A stretch of DNA of 64,000 nt from Opisthocomus hoazin (GCF_030867145.1 NC_134414.1:81210504-81274503); one strand, 5' to 3'. Counted from the stretch's first letter, positions 11,211 to 23,279 are shown. Made by a program: numbers and translations. The notes: generated from the sequence alone by a model not told the origin.

Positions 11211-11772
11211 ATCACAGAATCACAGTGTGTTAGGGGTTGGTGGGGACCTCTGTGGGTCATCTAGTCCAACCCTCCTGCCAAAGCAGGGTCACCTACAGCA
11301 GGCTGCACAGGACCTTGTCCAGGCGGGTCTTGAATATCTCCAGAGAGGGAGACTCCACAACCTCCCTGGGCAGCCTGTTCCAGTGCTCCGTCACCCTCAG
11401 AGTAAAGAAGTTCTTCCTCATGTTCAGACAGAACTTCCTATGCTTCAGTTTGTGCCCATTGCCCCTTGTCCTGTCACTGGGCACCACTGAAAAGAGTCTG
11501 GCCCCATCCTCCTGACACCCACCCTTCAGATATTTATAAGCATTTATTAGGTTCCCCTCGCAGCCTTCTCTTCTTCAGGCTGAACAAGCCCAGCTCCCTC
11601 AGCCTTTCCTCATAGGAGAGATGTTCCAGTCCCCTCACCATCCTTGTAGCCCTCCGCTGGACTCTCTCTAGTAGCTCCTCATCTTTCTTGAACTGGGGAG
11701 CCCAGAACTGGACAGAGTACTCCAGATGGGGCCTCCCTAGGGCAGAGTAGAGGGGGAGGAGAACCTCCCTCA
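11211..11772 (-). mobile_element. CR1 LINE, 5'-truncated copy
   Basis: On the minus strand this is the last 560 bp or so of a CR1 element: the end of ORF2 from REVLLPLY onward, then the 3' UTR and the terminal ATTCTGTG-type octamer at 11211-11226. ORF2 remnants are readable in two frames (residues ending RRLRG, then [11 protein letters not shown] through LDKVLCSLL), so it is frameshifted. Compared with the plus-strand copy it has one extra A in the CGAGGGGAACC segment. Homology to the other copy stops at about 11772, right at a 12-bp palindrome. It cannot encode a protein. Confidence 0.93.
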
Positions 11773-12044
11773 GTATACGTATACACCCCGCCACGACCCC
11801 CTCCCTCCATCTGTGCAGTGTGGGCTCCCTGCAGCTGACTTGAAGCAGTGCCCCTGGGGGTCCCTCCACACCCAGCCTCCTGCTCCTGTCACCACACGCG
11901 GAGGTCGGCCTCTTGTCACCCCAACCCTGTACATCGTCCCGAGTCTCCGAACTTAAATCTGAAATTTATGGGTAGCGGGGACTTGAGAGTGCATTTGAAA
12001 ATCTAGAGGCATTTTTCTCAAATAATAATAATAAAAAAAACTAA
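11773..12044. other. Spacer between two opposed CR1 elements
   Basis: About 270 bp separating the 5' ends of the two CR1 copies. It begins with the palindrome GTATACGTATAC (11773-11784), is GC-rich in its first part and ends in an AAT-repeat and A-rich stretch (about 12022-12040). It may be ancestral flank or the remains of an older insertion; I recognise no family. Confidence 0.5.
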
Positions 12045-13082
12045 GGCCCCACGCAAGAATGCAGGTGTCCCAGTGTCTCTGGCTGCAGGGAGTGCCTGAG
12101 CCTGGCGCTCGTACCAGCGGACAGCAGAGACAACTGCTGTGTTCGGTGCGAGCAGGTGAATGATCTGCTCAGCCTGGTGGCAGAGCTGAAAGAGGAAGTG
12201 GAGAGGCTGAGGAGCATCCGGGAGTGTGAGAGGGAGATCGACTGGTGGAGCCGCACCCTGCCATCCCTGAGGCAGAGGCAGCAGGAGGCGGCTCCACAGA
12301 GAGCAGAGAACCCCCTACCCTCTTGCCACTGAGCAGAAAGAGGGGACCTAAGAGATGGGGGGGAAGGGAAACGGGTCCCTGCTCGGGGGGGCAAGCGAAT
12401 CTCCCCCCGGATCCCCTCACCTGCCCAGTTGCCCTTAAGCAACAGATATGGGGCTCTGGAATGTGAGGGACTGGCCACAGAGGAAGTGGGTGAAGGTGAA
12501 GCTCCATCCAGGTGGTTGCCTAGGATGAGTCAGACAGCCCCACGTATTACAACTGCCTCAACTAAGAAAAAAAGGAGGGTCATTGTCATAGGTGATTCCC
12601 TTCTGAGGGGAACAGAGGGCCCGATCTGCCGACCGGACTCATCCCACAGGGAAGTCTGCTGCCTCCCTGGGGCCCGGGTTAGGGATGTTGCGAAGAAACT
12701 CCCTGGTCTGGTGCGGCCTTCTGATTATTACCCCCTCTTGGTAATGCAGGTTGGCGGGGACGAGATTGCAGAAAGAAGTCCCAAGGCCATCAAAAGGGAC
12801 TTCAGGGCACTGGGGCGACTGGTTGAGGGATCAGGGGCGCAGGTGGTGTTTTCCTCCATCCCATCAGTGGCAGGGAACAGCACTGAAAGGGGCAGGAAAA
12901 CTCACCTGGTTAACAGGTGGCTCAGGGACTGGTGCCATCAGTCAAATTTTGGCTTCTTTGATCATGGGGAGGTGTACACAGCACCGGGCCTGCTGGCGAC
13001 AGGTGGAACTCAGCTATCTCAAAGGGGAAAAAGAATTCTTGGCCACGAGCTGGCGGGGCTCATTGAGAGGGCTTTAAACTAG
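12045..13082 (+). pseudogene. CR1 ORF1 (cysteine-rich, coiled coil, SGNH hydrolase), one stop
   Basis: One reading frame from 12045 to the TAG at 13080-13082, interrupted only by a TGA at 12330-12332. The N-terminal part is cysteine-rich (Cys spaced C-x-C, C-x2-C and CC-x2-C between 12060 and 12150), followed by a charged coiled-coil stretch (LLSLVAELKEEVERLRSIRE). After the stop comes a linker and then a hydrolase domain opening with VIVIGDSLLRGTEG, the GDSL block of SGNH esterases known in CR1 ORF1 proteins. The expected Asn block reads VGGDEIAE and the expected D-x-x-H block reads TGGTQLSQRG, so the Asn and His of a standard SGNH site are not obvious. ORF1 proteins bind RNA and act as chaperones in related LINEs; the esterase's role is not settled. 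Confidence 0.85.
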
Positions 13083-13138
13083 GTTCGAAGGGGGAAGGGG
13101 ATATTGCCCAGCTCACTAGGGATGAGCCTAGGCTTGGA

Positions 13139-15938
13139 GTGCCAAGGCCAGGGGTGAGATTGACAGCCCAGCTCAAGTGTGTTTACACCAATGCACGTAG
13201 CATGGGCAATAAACAGGAGGAGCTGGAAGCCATTATACAGCAGGACGGCTACGACTTGGTCGCCATCACAGAAACGTGGTGGGACAACTCGCATGACTGG
13301 CATGCTGTCATGGATGGCTACAGACTCTTTAGGAAAGACAGACCAACAAGGAGAGGTGGGGGAGTTGCTCTATATGTGAGGGAGCAAGTAGAATGCATTG
13401 AGCTTGGCCTGGGGGCAAATGAGGAACAAGTTGAAAGCTTGTGGGTTAGAATTAAGGGACAGGCTCACACGGGTGACATTACTGTGGGTGTGTACTACAG
13501 GCCACCTGACCAGGAGGAGGAGGTTGATGAGGCCTTCTACAGGCAGCTGCAAGCAGCCTCACAGTCACAGGCCCTGGTTCTCATGGGGGACTTCAACCAC
13601 CCTGACATCAGCTGGGAAGACCATACAGCTAGGCAGGCGCAATCCAGGAGGTTCCTACAGAGCATCGATGATAACTTTCTGATGCAAGTGGTGGAGGAAG
13701 CAACAAGGAAAGGCGCGCTGCTGGACCTCGTGTTAACAAACAAGGAGGGACTGGTGGAGGATGTGAAGGTCGGAGGTAGACTCGGCTGCAGTGACCATGA
13801 AATGGTCGAGTTCAGGATCCTGCGTGAAGGAAGCACGGCGATAAGCAGGATCAAAACCTTGGACCTCAGGAGGGCTGACTTTGCCCTCTTCAAGGAGCTA
13901 CTGGGAGGAATCCCGTGGGCCAGGACTCTCGAAGGCAGGGGGGTCCAAGAGTGCTGGTCGCTGTTTAAATGTCACTTCCTTCATGCTCAGGAGCAATGCA
14001 TCCCCCTGAGAAAGAAATCGAGCAAAGGAGGCAGGAGACCTGCATGGTTAAACAAGGAGCTTCTAGCAGAGATCAGGCAGAAGAGAAAGGTCCATGGAAT
14101 GTGGAAAGAGGGGCAGGCCACTTGGGAAGAGTACAGGAATGTGGTGAGAGCATGCAGGGATGCGATGAGGAAGGCCAAGGCCCACCTGGAATTGAAGCTG
14201 GCAAGGGATGTCAAAAACAACAAGAAGGGCTTCTTCAACTACATCAGCAGCAAAAGGAAGGCTAGGGACAATGTGGGGCCGCTGCTGAATGAGGCGGGTG
14301 TCCTGGTGACAGAGGATGCGGAGAAGGCAGAGCTACTGAATGCCTTCTTTGCTTCAGTCTTCAGTGCTAAGACTGGCCCTCAGGAATCCCAGGCCCCGGA
14401 GGTAAGAGATGAAGCCTACAGAGAGGACGACTTTCCCTTGGTCGAGGAGGACTGTGTGAGGGATCGCTTAAGCGATCTGGACGTCCACAAATCCATGGGC
14501 CCTGATGGAATGCACCCACGAGTGCTGAGGGAGCTGGTGGATGTCATTGCTGAGCCACTCTCCATCATCTTTGAGAGGTCCTGGAGGACAGGAGAAGTGC
14601 CCGAGGACTGGAGAAAGGCCAATGTCACTCCAATCTTCAAAAAGGGCAAGAAGGAGGACCCAGGGAACTACAGGCAGGTCAGCCTCACCTCCATCCCGGG
14701 AAAGGTGATGGAGCAGCTTATCCTGGAGGCCATCATGAAGCAAGTGGAAGAAAAGAAGGTTATCAGGAGTAGTCAGCATGGATTCACCAAGGGGAAATCG
14801 TGCCTGACCAATCTGATAGCTTTCTACGATGACATGACTGGCTGGGTAGACGAAGGGAGAGCCGTGGATGTTGTCTACCTCGACTTCAGCAAGGCTTTCG
14901 ACACAGTCTCCCATGATGTCCTCCTAGAGAAGCTGAGGAAGTGTGGGCTGGATGAGTGGTCGGTGAAGTGGATTGAGAACTGGCTGAATGGCAGAACTCA
15001 GAGGGTTGTCATCAGCGGCGCTGAGTCTAGTTGGAGGCTGGTAACTAGTGGTGTCCCTCAGGGGTCAGTACTGGGCCCAGTCTTGTTTCACTTCTTCATC
15101 AGCGACCTGGATGAAGAGTTAGAATGTACCCTCAGCAAGTTTGCTGATGACACCAAACTGGGAGGTGTGGTAGACACACCGGAAGGCTGTGCTGCCATTC
15201 AGCATGACCTGGACAGGCTGGAAAGTTGGGCAGAGAGGAACCTGGTGAGGTTCAACAAAGGCAAATACAGGGTCCTGCACCTGGGGAGGAACAACCCCAT
15301 GCATCACTACAGGCTTGGGGTGGACCTGCTGGAGAGCAGCTCTGTGGAGAGGGACCTGGGTGTCCTGGTGGATGACAGGTTAACCATGAGCCAGCAGTGT
15401 GCCCTGGCTGCCAAGAAAGCCAATGGGATCCTGGGGTGCATCAAGAAGAGTGTGGCCAGCAGGACGAGGGAGGTTCTCCTTCCCCTCTACACTGCCCTAG
15501 TGAGGCCTCACCTGGAGTACTCTGTCCAGTTTTGGGCTCCCCAGTTCAAGAGAGATGAAGAGCTACTGGAGGGAGTCCAGCGGAGGGCTATGAGGATGAT
15601 GACTGGAACATCTCCCCTACGAGGAGAGGCTGAGGGAGCTGGGCTTGTTCAGCCTGAAGAAGAGAAGGCTGCGAGGGGACCTAATAAATGCTTATAAATA
15701 TCTGAAGGGTGAGTGTCAGGAGGATGGGGCCAAGCTCTTTTCAGTGGTGCCCAGTGACAGGACGAGGGGCAATGGGCACAAACTGAGGCACAGGAAGTTC
15801 CGTCTGAACATGAGGAAGAACTTCTTCCCTCTGAGGGTGACGGAGCCCTGGAACAGGCTGCCCAGGGAGGTTGTGGAGTCTCCTTCTCTGGAGATATTCA
15901 AGACCCGCCTGGACAAGGTCCTGTGCAGCCTGCTGTAG
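13139..15938 (+). pseudogene. CR1 ORF2 (endonuclease and reverse transcriptase), one frameshift
   Basis: Encodes the element's replication enzyme. Numbered from the GTG at 13139, an apurinic-type endonuclease covers about residues 12-225 (Asn18 in TNARS, Glu45 in [16 protein letters not shown] at 150-159, SDH at 218-220). The reverse transcriptase covers about 480-720 (Asp582 in [20 protein letters not shown] at 638-647, FADD at 668-671). All catalytic residues I can check are present and there is no stop up to about residue 821. Near 15600 a 5-nt deletion, relative to the truncated copy at 11.2-11.8 kb, shifts the frame; the rest of the C-terminal domain continues in another frame to the TAG at 15936-15938. 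The first in-frame ATG is at 13202. The frame is open upstream across the ORF1 stop, so the true start is unclear. Confidence 0.92.
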
Positions 15939-18900
15939 GTGACCCTGCTTTGGCAGGAGGGTTGGACTAGATGACCCACAGAGGTCCCTTCCAACCCCTA
16001 CCATTCTGTGATTCTGTGAAATTATACTGAGTTGAAAATAGAAATAAAATGCTGACATTAAATACAGATTTACAGACAGCTGCCCTCAGCGAACCCGTCG
16101 TACTGAAAATAGTTCTGGGCTGACTGGAGAGCCAGGCTGGAAAAAAGGGCCTGTGTGAAACAGGGGGAGGAATAGTCTGAATAGTCTGTGCTCGGCATAG
16201 AGCTTGTCAGAACAAACTCATCACTCTTTTTTCAGGGCTGTGGACTGTGACGCTGCTCCTTGCGAACAAGGAGGTTTGAAAGATACTACAGAAATGGAAA
16301 CCAGAGTAGCTTTCGTGTGGTACTGATATAGTTTTTGACTGACTAAAAGGATAAGGATTTCATCAGGTAGCAGAAACATACATTTGCTGGCACACACAGG
16401 ACAAAGATGTGGAGTTATTCCTCTTGGAAAAGTTTTACATCCCTACCTCTAATGCCTGCAAGTTTAACGTAATCGCAAATCCTAGTATGCGTACGTCTTC
16501 AGCGTGACTGCAACACTAAGCAAAGAAAAGGAAGCTGCAGTTGTATGGATGCTCCTAGAATTTGGGACACGCTTCTTACCCAGAGTCATCCTTCTGTACT
16601 GTGCCTTGCTTTGTGTAGGAGATAAGGAAGCTTGATAAGCTAAATTCAGACACTCCAGAGGAGTGAGACGACAGTGCAAAGTTTTCCATCTCAAACCAAC
16701 GGGCCTCATTTTCTTCTTTCTCTCATTTTATTCAGTCTTCCAGTGTAGTTTTGCTGGCATAGAAATGCAGCAATGAAGTTGTGACTCTAACCCAGCGTGT
16801 GTACATGTGTAAAGAACAGACTTGACAAGAAAGAACGCCTTCTGTTCCTGCCAGCTTGTTTTGACAGACAGTAACGGAACACAGGTCTGTCTCCAGTCAT
16901 CTGTAGAGCCGGTAGAGATGCATGCACCGTAAATTGTCTTTCTTATGTTTGGTGTCCCATCAGCTCCAGAGTGAGACAAGCATGACTTGCCTCCCTTGGC
17001 TGAATTCTGCTTGTATACTGCACCTCTGATTTGCACAACAGACCGTTCGAAGGTAAAATAGATAAATACATAAATAAAGGAACTGAGCATAATTTCTATA
17101 GAGTCTTTTCCATGAAAGTTCAGACAATGTTCATGTTTTATATGAAAAAACGTGAGAAGTGGCTTTTTAATTATTATTTTTAAGGAGAGGTAATTACTAG
17201 ATTTGTTATTCTGATAAACTTACTTGGCAGAGTGACTTCATTTATTTAAAAGGCAAAAAAGTGAAGCTGTTAAAATACATATTTTCATTTACCTTTATGT
17301 TATTATTTGCTGGTCTGAATGTGGATTCAAAGAACACTATGTGAGCAAGCTAAACAAAATCACATCAGCTACCACTGCTCGGAGAGGTTTGACGAGGGAT
17401 CATTATTAACTGCTCCGTAGCAGCCTTGCAAGAGTCGGGCAGAGCAAGTGTGAGGCCGCAGCGAGCTGACCGAGGGGAAGATCAGTGACACCAGCAGTTA
17501 TCGGAAAATTTTCTGTCTTGGCTGACTATGCTAGTCAAAGATTAGCTTGTCCAAGGTTAGTTATGAAACTGTTGACTTTTTCAAATACCCAGGGTATTTT
17601 GAACAAAGCAAAATAGCAGTTAGAGCTCTGAACTGCAGAGGCCTGCCTTTGATATTTTTGTTCTGGACTTCTCTGCTTTTCTGCCTACACACACCTTGGC
17701 CATCACAGTAATACCTTCCAGCATGTAAGGAACACTGCAATAATCAAATTCTTGTGCCTATTTTTATGCATATTGCAATGAGTGTAGGTATTTCATCCTG
17801 GATGAATTATTTAGCTAGAAGTCAGCTGTGCAAGCACAAGACCAGCTTGTTTGGGGAACAGTGCGTTTGCATCGTGAGAAGTTGGTGAATCCTAGCGACG
17901 TTGCTATGACGGGAAGGAATGTTTCACCTACCACAGGGCAGCTTGGCTTTCCTAGGATAACCTCATTAACTTCAAGAGCTCAGACTCGCGTTTTTCAAGG
18001 AGCCTCTTTCTGCCATTTAAATCCTTGCCGTAGTCCAATGTGTCTGCACAGTTCATGAAGTAATTAACATTTCTGGTTTCTATTACTATAGGGAAAAGAA
18101 CGTTAGTGGTTTAAAGATGGATTCTATTTCACCAGCTTATCATCAGGAACTCTCCTCTGTCTAAAAACATTATTGTATCATTTAACATTACCTGTGCTAT
18201 GTTTTATTTTTGTTTTCTTGTGTACAACTGATATTTAACTAGCAGTGTTCTGAGAAAACAGCTACCGGCTTCATGTAACACTCTATCTCCTTGATCTGTT
18301 AAGATTGCTCTACACATTCAACTAGATTTGTGGGTGGTGAAGGGGGTATTCTAGATTTTTTTAATAAATTCAGATGCTTGCAAGGTGTGTAAATCAGAAC
18401 TACATGTTGGCTCTGAAATTATTTTGTCATTGCTTCTTGCAGGGTACTGCTGAAGTTTTACAGGAAAATCGCAAGACTTTGAGGAGCCATTTTCCAGACA
18501 CAGGGAGTGCTTTCGAAGTGGGTACCCTAGGTTTCTTTCACCAGTCTTATTTGTTTAGCTCTGTGTTCTCACAGTCCATTTTTAAGAAACCCTGTCAATT
18601 CAGTTTTCTTCAGTTCAGGTCTAAATGCTCCTTCCTCCTCTTCAACTTGGAAGGCCTGCAACAGCTCAGCGTGCCTACATGATCACTTCCCATAATTTCC
18701 TTTCTGTTTGAAGTAGAGTGGTGTTAGAAGCATACAGAAGTATTTTTGAGAAACCCCAGGAAGATTAAATAAGATTTTATTTTAAATACATGGGCTGTAT
18801 AGTATGTAATGTCCCTGTAAGTTTTTTCACATGTACTTAATTTTTGTGTTACAGCCCCTCCCGGGATGAAACGGCGTGCTCAGGCTGTTAGCTTGAGGCC

Positions 18901-19235
18901 AGCGATCAGCCTCAGAGGAGGAGACCAGGCAGTGCCTAATAACCCTGTAACCACTGGGGCAGGGTGGTGAGTGTTTGCTGACAGCATCCCAAGTTATCTG
19001 TGTTTGTGTGCTGGAGGGGCAGTGGGTTAGATCGAATTCCCGAGCCTCTCTTAAAGTCACATGGCTGGCTTGGGCTGCATGGGTGGTTCCACCTCTCATC
19101 TCAGCGTTGCCCCAGTCTCATTCCTGTTAACACTTACATAATCTCTAGAGAAAAATAAATAGTATATCAGACTATAAAGACCACTATTTCTGAATTCTTC
19201 GTGTTTGAAAAACACATAAACAAGCTCATATTTTC

Positions 19236-19345
19236 AGAAAATATGTGTGTGTGTACATAATGCATAAATTAAATACACAACGTGCATATGATATATATGT
19301 GTATTGATATAAAACACATGCACACACATATAGTTTAAGATACAA
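19236..19345. repeat. TG/TA-rich simple sequence
   Basis: Low-complexity stretch with short runs of TGTGTG, ATATAT and CACACA units and no clean long repeat. Confidence 0.7.
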
Positions 19346-19571
19346 ACACATATTTGCCTAAGTATGAAAAAGAAGTCTTCCTTCTACTGGTACAGTGTAA
19401 TGATTATTTCAAAGACAGCAGTGTAAAGTTCGGGACAATGAAGCTAAGATGCAGAGAAGAGAAGGTTTATTGGTTCAGCTGGAATCCCAGCCCTTCCAGA
19501 AAATGACTTCCAAGACTCCAAGGTCCGGAACATCTGTGGAGCCCTTAAGACTATGTTCATTATTTAAATGT

Positions 19572-19587
19572 CCACAAGAGGGCAGTG
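19572..19587 (+). promoter_or_regulatory. CTCF-like binding motif
   Basis: CCACAAGAGGGCAGTG agrees with the vertebrate CTCF core (CCA-N2-AG-R-K-GGC-R) including the extended CAGTG end. It lies between ASMTL and P2RY8. Occupancy cannot be judged from sequence alone. Confidence 0.55.
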
Positions 19588-22500
19588 CATCCCATATTTT
19601 TGCTACGTACTTGCCCGCGTACTGTTTCAAGTAGCTGTAGAGAGCGGTTTAAGGACTAAAGACCACACACCACAAACCCTCGAAGTCCTAGTTTGAAGTG
19701 TAAGAATTACTTAATATAACTGAGTGTGCATGTGTGTGTGCACATACAGGGACAATCAGAGCTAATGTTAATGTCAACAGCTCTGGCAATGTCTTGAAAG
19801 AGCAGTAACTCAAAAGAGCTGCATTGAGGTTGGAGCTATAAAGAGATATCATAAACACATTAATAGGTGCTAAGATATGTTTGTAACAGCAAGCAGCAAA
19901 TTTGCGTTGTTGTCAGAACAGGAATAATTCCACTCTGTGACCCAAATACCTTTACTGAATACGAAAATAAAAACTTAAATACTGTCACATTAAAGGCTTT
20001 ATTTTTGTCTTCTATCTTCTCAATCTGATGATATTTATCAATTGAATAAAAGTTATCTGATGTATTTAGTCTCATTTTTGCACCCCTTTAAAGGTTTAGT
20101 TTTAGTAGCAATGTGGGGAAACACTTGCCTTGCTGAAAAAGGACGATTTAGGTGAAAGTGTACAGAGTAGTTTGCATTATTCATCAGAATGGGGTGAGCT
20201 ACTGATGCATTCTGCATATACTATGGAATGCAAGGTGAAATAGGGAAAGGAAAAATCTCAGCCTGTGAACAATAATGAGGAACTGGGGAAACTCAACCAT
20301 CAGTGTTGCAGTGCTGAAACCTTTTGAAGGAGAACAAGTCATCACGCCTCCATGGAGAGTTTCTAATTGAGCAGGTAGACAAACTCCTTGTAGAGGTAAG
20401 TGATGGGAACGGGCTTCCAGTCATTTAACTTACATATTTTCCCTTATTTTCTGAAGCCATGTGAGTTTGGGGAGGCGAGAAAGACCTGCAGCCTATATAA
20501 GTGTTTGCTGAAGCCCCCGAAAATATGATTTCCCAGGTCATGAGCTTACGCGGCTTTCCATCAGATGAACAAACTGCTGTTACAAGCACAAAGATGCCAA
20601 AGTCTGAAGATGGATGTCAGGAAGAAGGTGGCAACAGTCCTGGGACACCAGCATTGCTTCTGCGGTGTGGGTCCGTGGTAACACGGAAGTCCACCAACAT
20701 CTGGATGTCAGAACGCAACCAACAGTCAAAGCAGCTGTCGTGTGGGTTTCAGAAATGGAGGAGGCAGTCAACATGAATGCTGAGAAGCAATGAGATGCTT
20801 AGAGCAACACTTGATATCTATTTCTGTTCAGACAAGTTGCACCTTTTGTGCCTGCCAAGCCCCCATTTCCAGAGATCCGAGTCCCTCTGTGCAGTGTTTG
20901 CTCTGTATCTAGGTAGTGGTTTATTTGTCTGTTAATCACATTCCTCTCCTTACAGCAGAGATCTGGAGATTTGCTGCTGCTTCCAGCTTTCACGCTGAAA
21001 GGTCTCCATGTTTCTAAAACGAAACTGGCTGTTTATGAAGAAAACTATTTACAGACATTCTTGAGTCGCAAATGGCCTCTTGCAGACATTAACTTTCTGC
21101 ACCTTTTTCCAAACTCTTGCTTACTGTGTCTTTCCCCGCAGCTGCCACAGAGGTTACTTCTTCAGCCCCACTCCCATCTCTAGCTTGAATCTGTTTATGC
21201 CTCCCGTAAGCCTGTTGTCCTTTCTCCTTTGATGAGGCTGCTCAGGTATACAGCAAAGGAGTCAAAACTTTACGTTTCTTCAGATTCAAGGCACTCAACA
21301 AAATACTCCCCTGTTTTTCTGGTACCTCACTGTGTCCAACAACAGCAGGTAAGGGTGTGGAAAATACTGGGAAAAGTTTCAAAGGACAATTAGCCTCGGC
21401 AGCTCCCAGCAGGACAACGTGTGCAATTTACTTCCTGCACCTGAGTAACTGCAGCATGCTGGAGCCAGGCCATCTGGGCAGTGGTGCAGAGACTGGGGAA
21501 GGAGAACCGCCACTGTCCCAACACTGAAAATTTCTGCAAAAGGAAAAGAAAAAGACTGACTGCAGGACATCATCATGAGCCAAGACAGTCAAGCAGGCGG
21601 TTGAGGCGTGTATTTGCCCTAAAAGCTAGAAAGGTATTCTGTCTGACAGCTCTGAGCTTCTTTTTTTTGTAATTAAAGATGCCTGAGAGTCTCCTCATTT
21701 GAGAACATATTCCAGCTGTTTAGACTTTAAGAAAAAATGCTAGAAGTCATAAGACTTGCAACCAAGTCATGAAAGACCAGGAGTTCAGTAGGAGTCCAGA
21801 CTTCAGGCAGGCAGGGTGTTTTTGTCAAATAAGAAAGAAAGCATTAAAAAAGATATTTCAGCAAAGCATTATGCTCTATTATGTGCCCCATAATTACACT
21901 TTGTAGGTTTGACAAGACTTACTTGCAAAAATTTAATCCAGAATGAAAATAATCCAAATATATCAACATGAATAGTATGATTGAAATTTTGCTTTCAGTA
22001 ACTCCTTTTAAGACTATGAACTGCAACATAAATGAGGAAAGATAGTGCAAGATTCATTTCAATAATGAGTTCATCTTTTTTTCGGGGTGGATTTAATTAC
22101 TAAGTACAATAACCAAGGCTTATATCCTAATTGTTTCTGTGAGAGTAATTTTATATTAGAATTTTGATTTTGGGCACTTTAGTGCATTTTTAGATACATC
22201 TAACAATTTTGCCAATAAATTGATTCTCCTAATGGACTTTTCCAGGAAAAGACACTGTCAGAATATCTTAAATCAGCTTCTCTAGAGGAACTTGTCAGGC
22301 CATTGAAAAAGACCTTGTTACACGCTCTTTCAGCAAAGGGACGCTTGAGTGTATTTGCCGGTGTATTTGTGACAATTCAGGCCAGGAAATCACAGTCTTC
22401 ACTGATGCAGCTATGACAGCTGTTAAGAGTAGACTGCGCTGCTGCCTGAGCAGTTGAAAGAGAGCCAACAGCTGCGAATGGCCCTGCCCCGGAGGACAAT

Positions 22501-22695
22501 GAGCTCTGCTGCTAGTCAGCACCAGCAGCAGCAGCAGCCTTCAAGAGAGTCAGGTGATGGAAAAAATGAGAACAGAGGTGAGAAAAGATGTTAGAAATGG
22601 AATTAATAATGATATGCTTTGAAGCAAAATAGGTTAACTGTTGCCAGCAGCCAGAGGGGTTTGTTGAAGGGCAATACATGAGTTCACTTTTACCT

Positions 22696-22782
22696 GAATG
22701 TGAGGGACTGCTTGATCAGGGGGGTTGGACAAGGTGACCTCCAGAGGTCTCTTCCAACATCAGCCATGCTGTGACTCTGTGG
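22696..22782 (+). mobile_element. CR1 LINE, short 3' tail
   Basis: Contains GGGGTTGGACAAGGTGACCT, the CCAGAGGTCTCTTCCAAC block and a terminal TGTGACTCTGTGG, the eroded CR1 3' end. It is only about 90 bp and more diverged than the copies at 11-16 kb. Confidence 0.88.
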
Positions 22783-23279
22783 CTTGCCAACAGGGCTAAG
22801 TGGCAGAGGGCCAAGCTTGTGCCCCAGGCTCCCCCCAGGGCACTCCCAGCTCACTCCGTGACTCAGGAGTAGCCTCCTCCCAGAGAGCAGCGGGCAAACC
22901 TCCCCACTGGATCCCACCGGCAGCACCCCAGCAGGAGGGGTGGAAGAGGTCAGGCTCCAGGGCAGTTCTGGCAGGCCTTACATGGGAGCTGAGGCTGACT
23001 GGAGTGGGGCCAAGGGGCTGCCTTGCTTACAGTGTCCCGCCTCAAGCACTGGCATTTCAAGAAAGGGAAGAACAGGGCAATCACATAATGTCACTTCCCC
23101 TTGATACTCCTCCAGCCTCTGACCATCTTAAGCTTTGGGGTTTTCCTGAGCCTGTTGTGGTTTACCTATTAGGTAACCGACAATGGATTTTTTTTCAGGT
23201 GCTTTTCCAGTCTCGCTGTGGACCCATATACTAGGTGCATCCACAACATCCTTGGCAAGCTGTTTCCCAGTTATACTGT
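22783..23279. other. Spacer between CR1 tail and solo LTR
   Basis: GC-richer in its first 250 bp; no gene or repeat recognised. One frame is open for 144 codons but shows no conserved feature. Confidence 0.5.

Larger units (their letters stand above)
12045..16018 (+). mobile_element. CR1 LINE, nearly full length
   Basis: A non-LTR retrotransposon of the CR1 clade, about 4 kb, with ORF1, ORF2 and a short 3' UTR ending in two ATTCTGTG octamers (about 16003-16018). CR1 mobilises by target-primed reverse transcription and normally leaves copies of a few hundred bases, so one of this length is uncommon. The 5' UTR and the first codons of ORF1 are missing: the ORF1 frame opens at 12045 after a stop, with no ATG. 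Only two disabling changes are seen, a TGA in ORF1 and a 5-nt deletion in ORF2. No clear target-site duplication is visible, which is usual for CR1. Confidence 0.95.
16019..22695. other. Intergenic region, mostly featureless
   Basis: About 6.7 kb of AT-rich DNA. It contains a TG/TA-rich simple repeat near 19240-19330 and a CTCF-like site at 19572-19587. Open frames are short, use no conserved motif, and are treated as chance. No repeat family was recognised, though old ones could be missed by eye. Confidence 0.6.
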
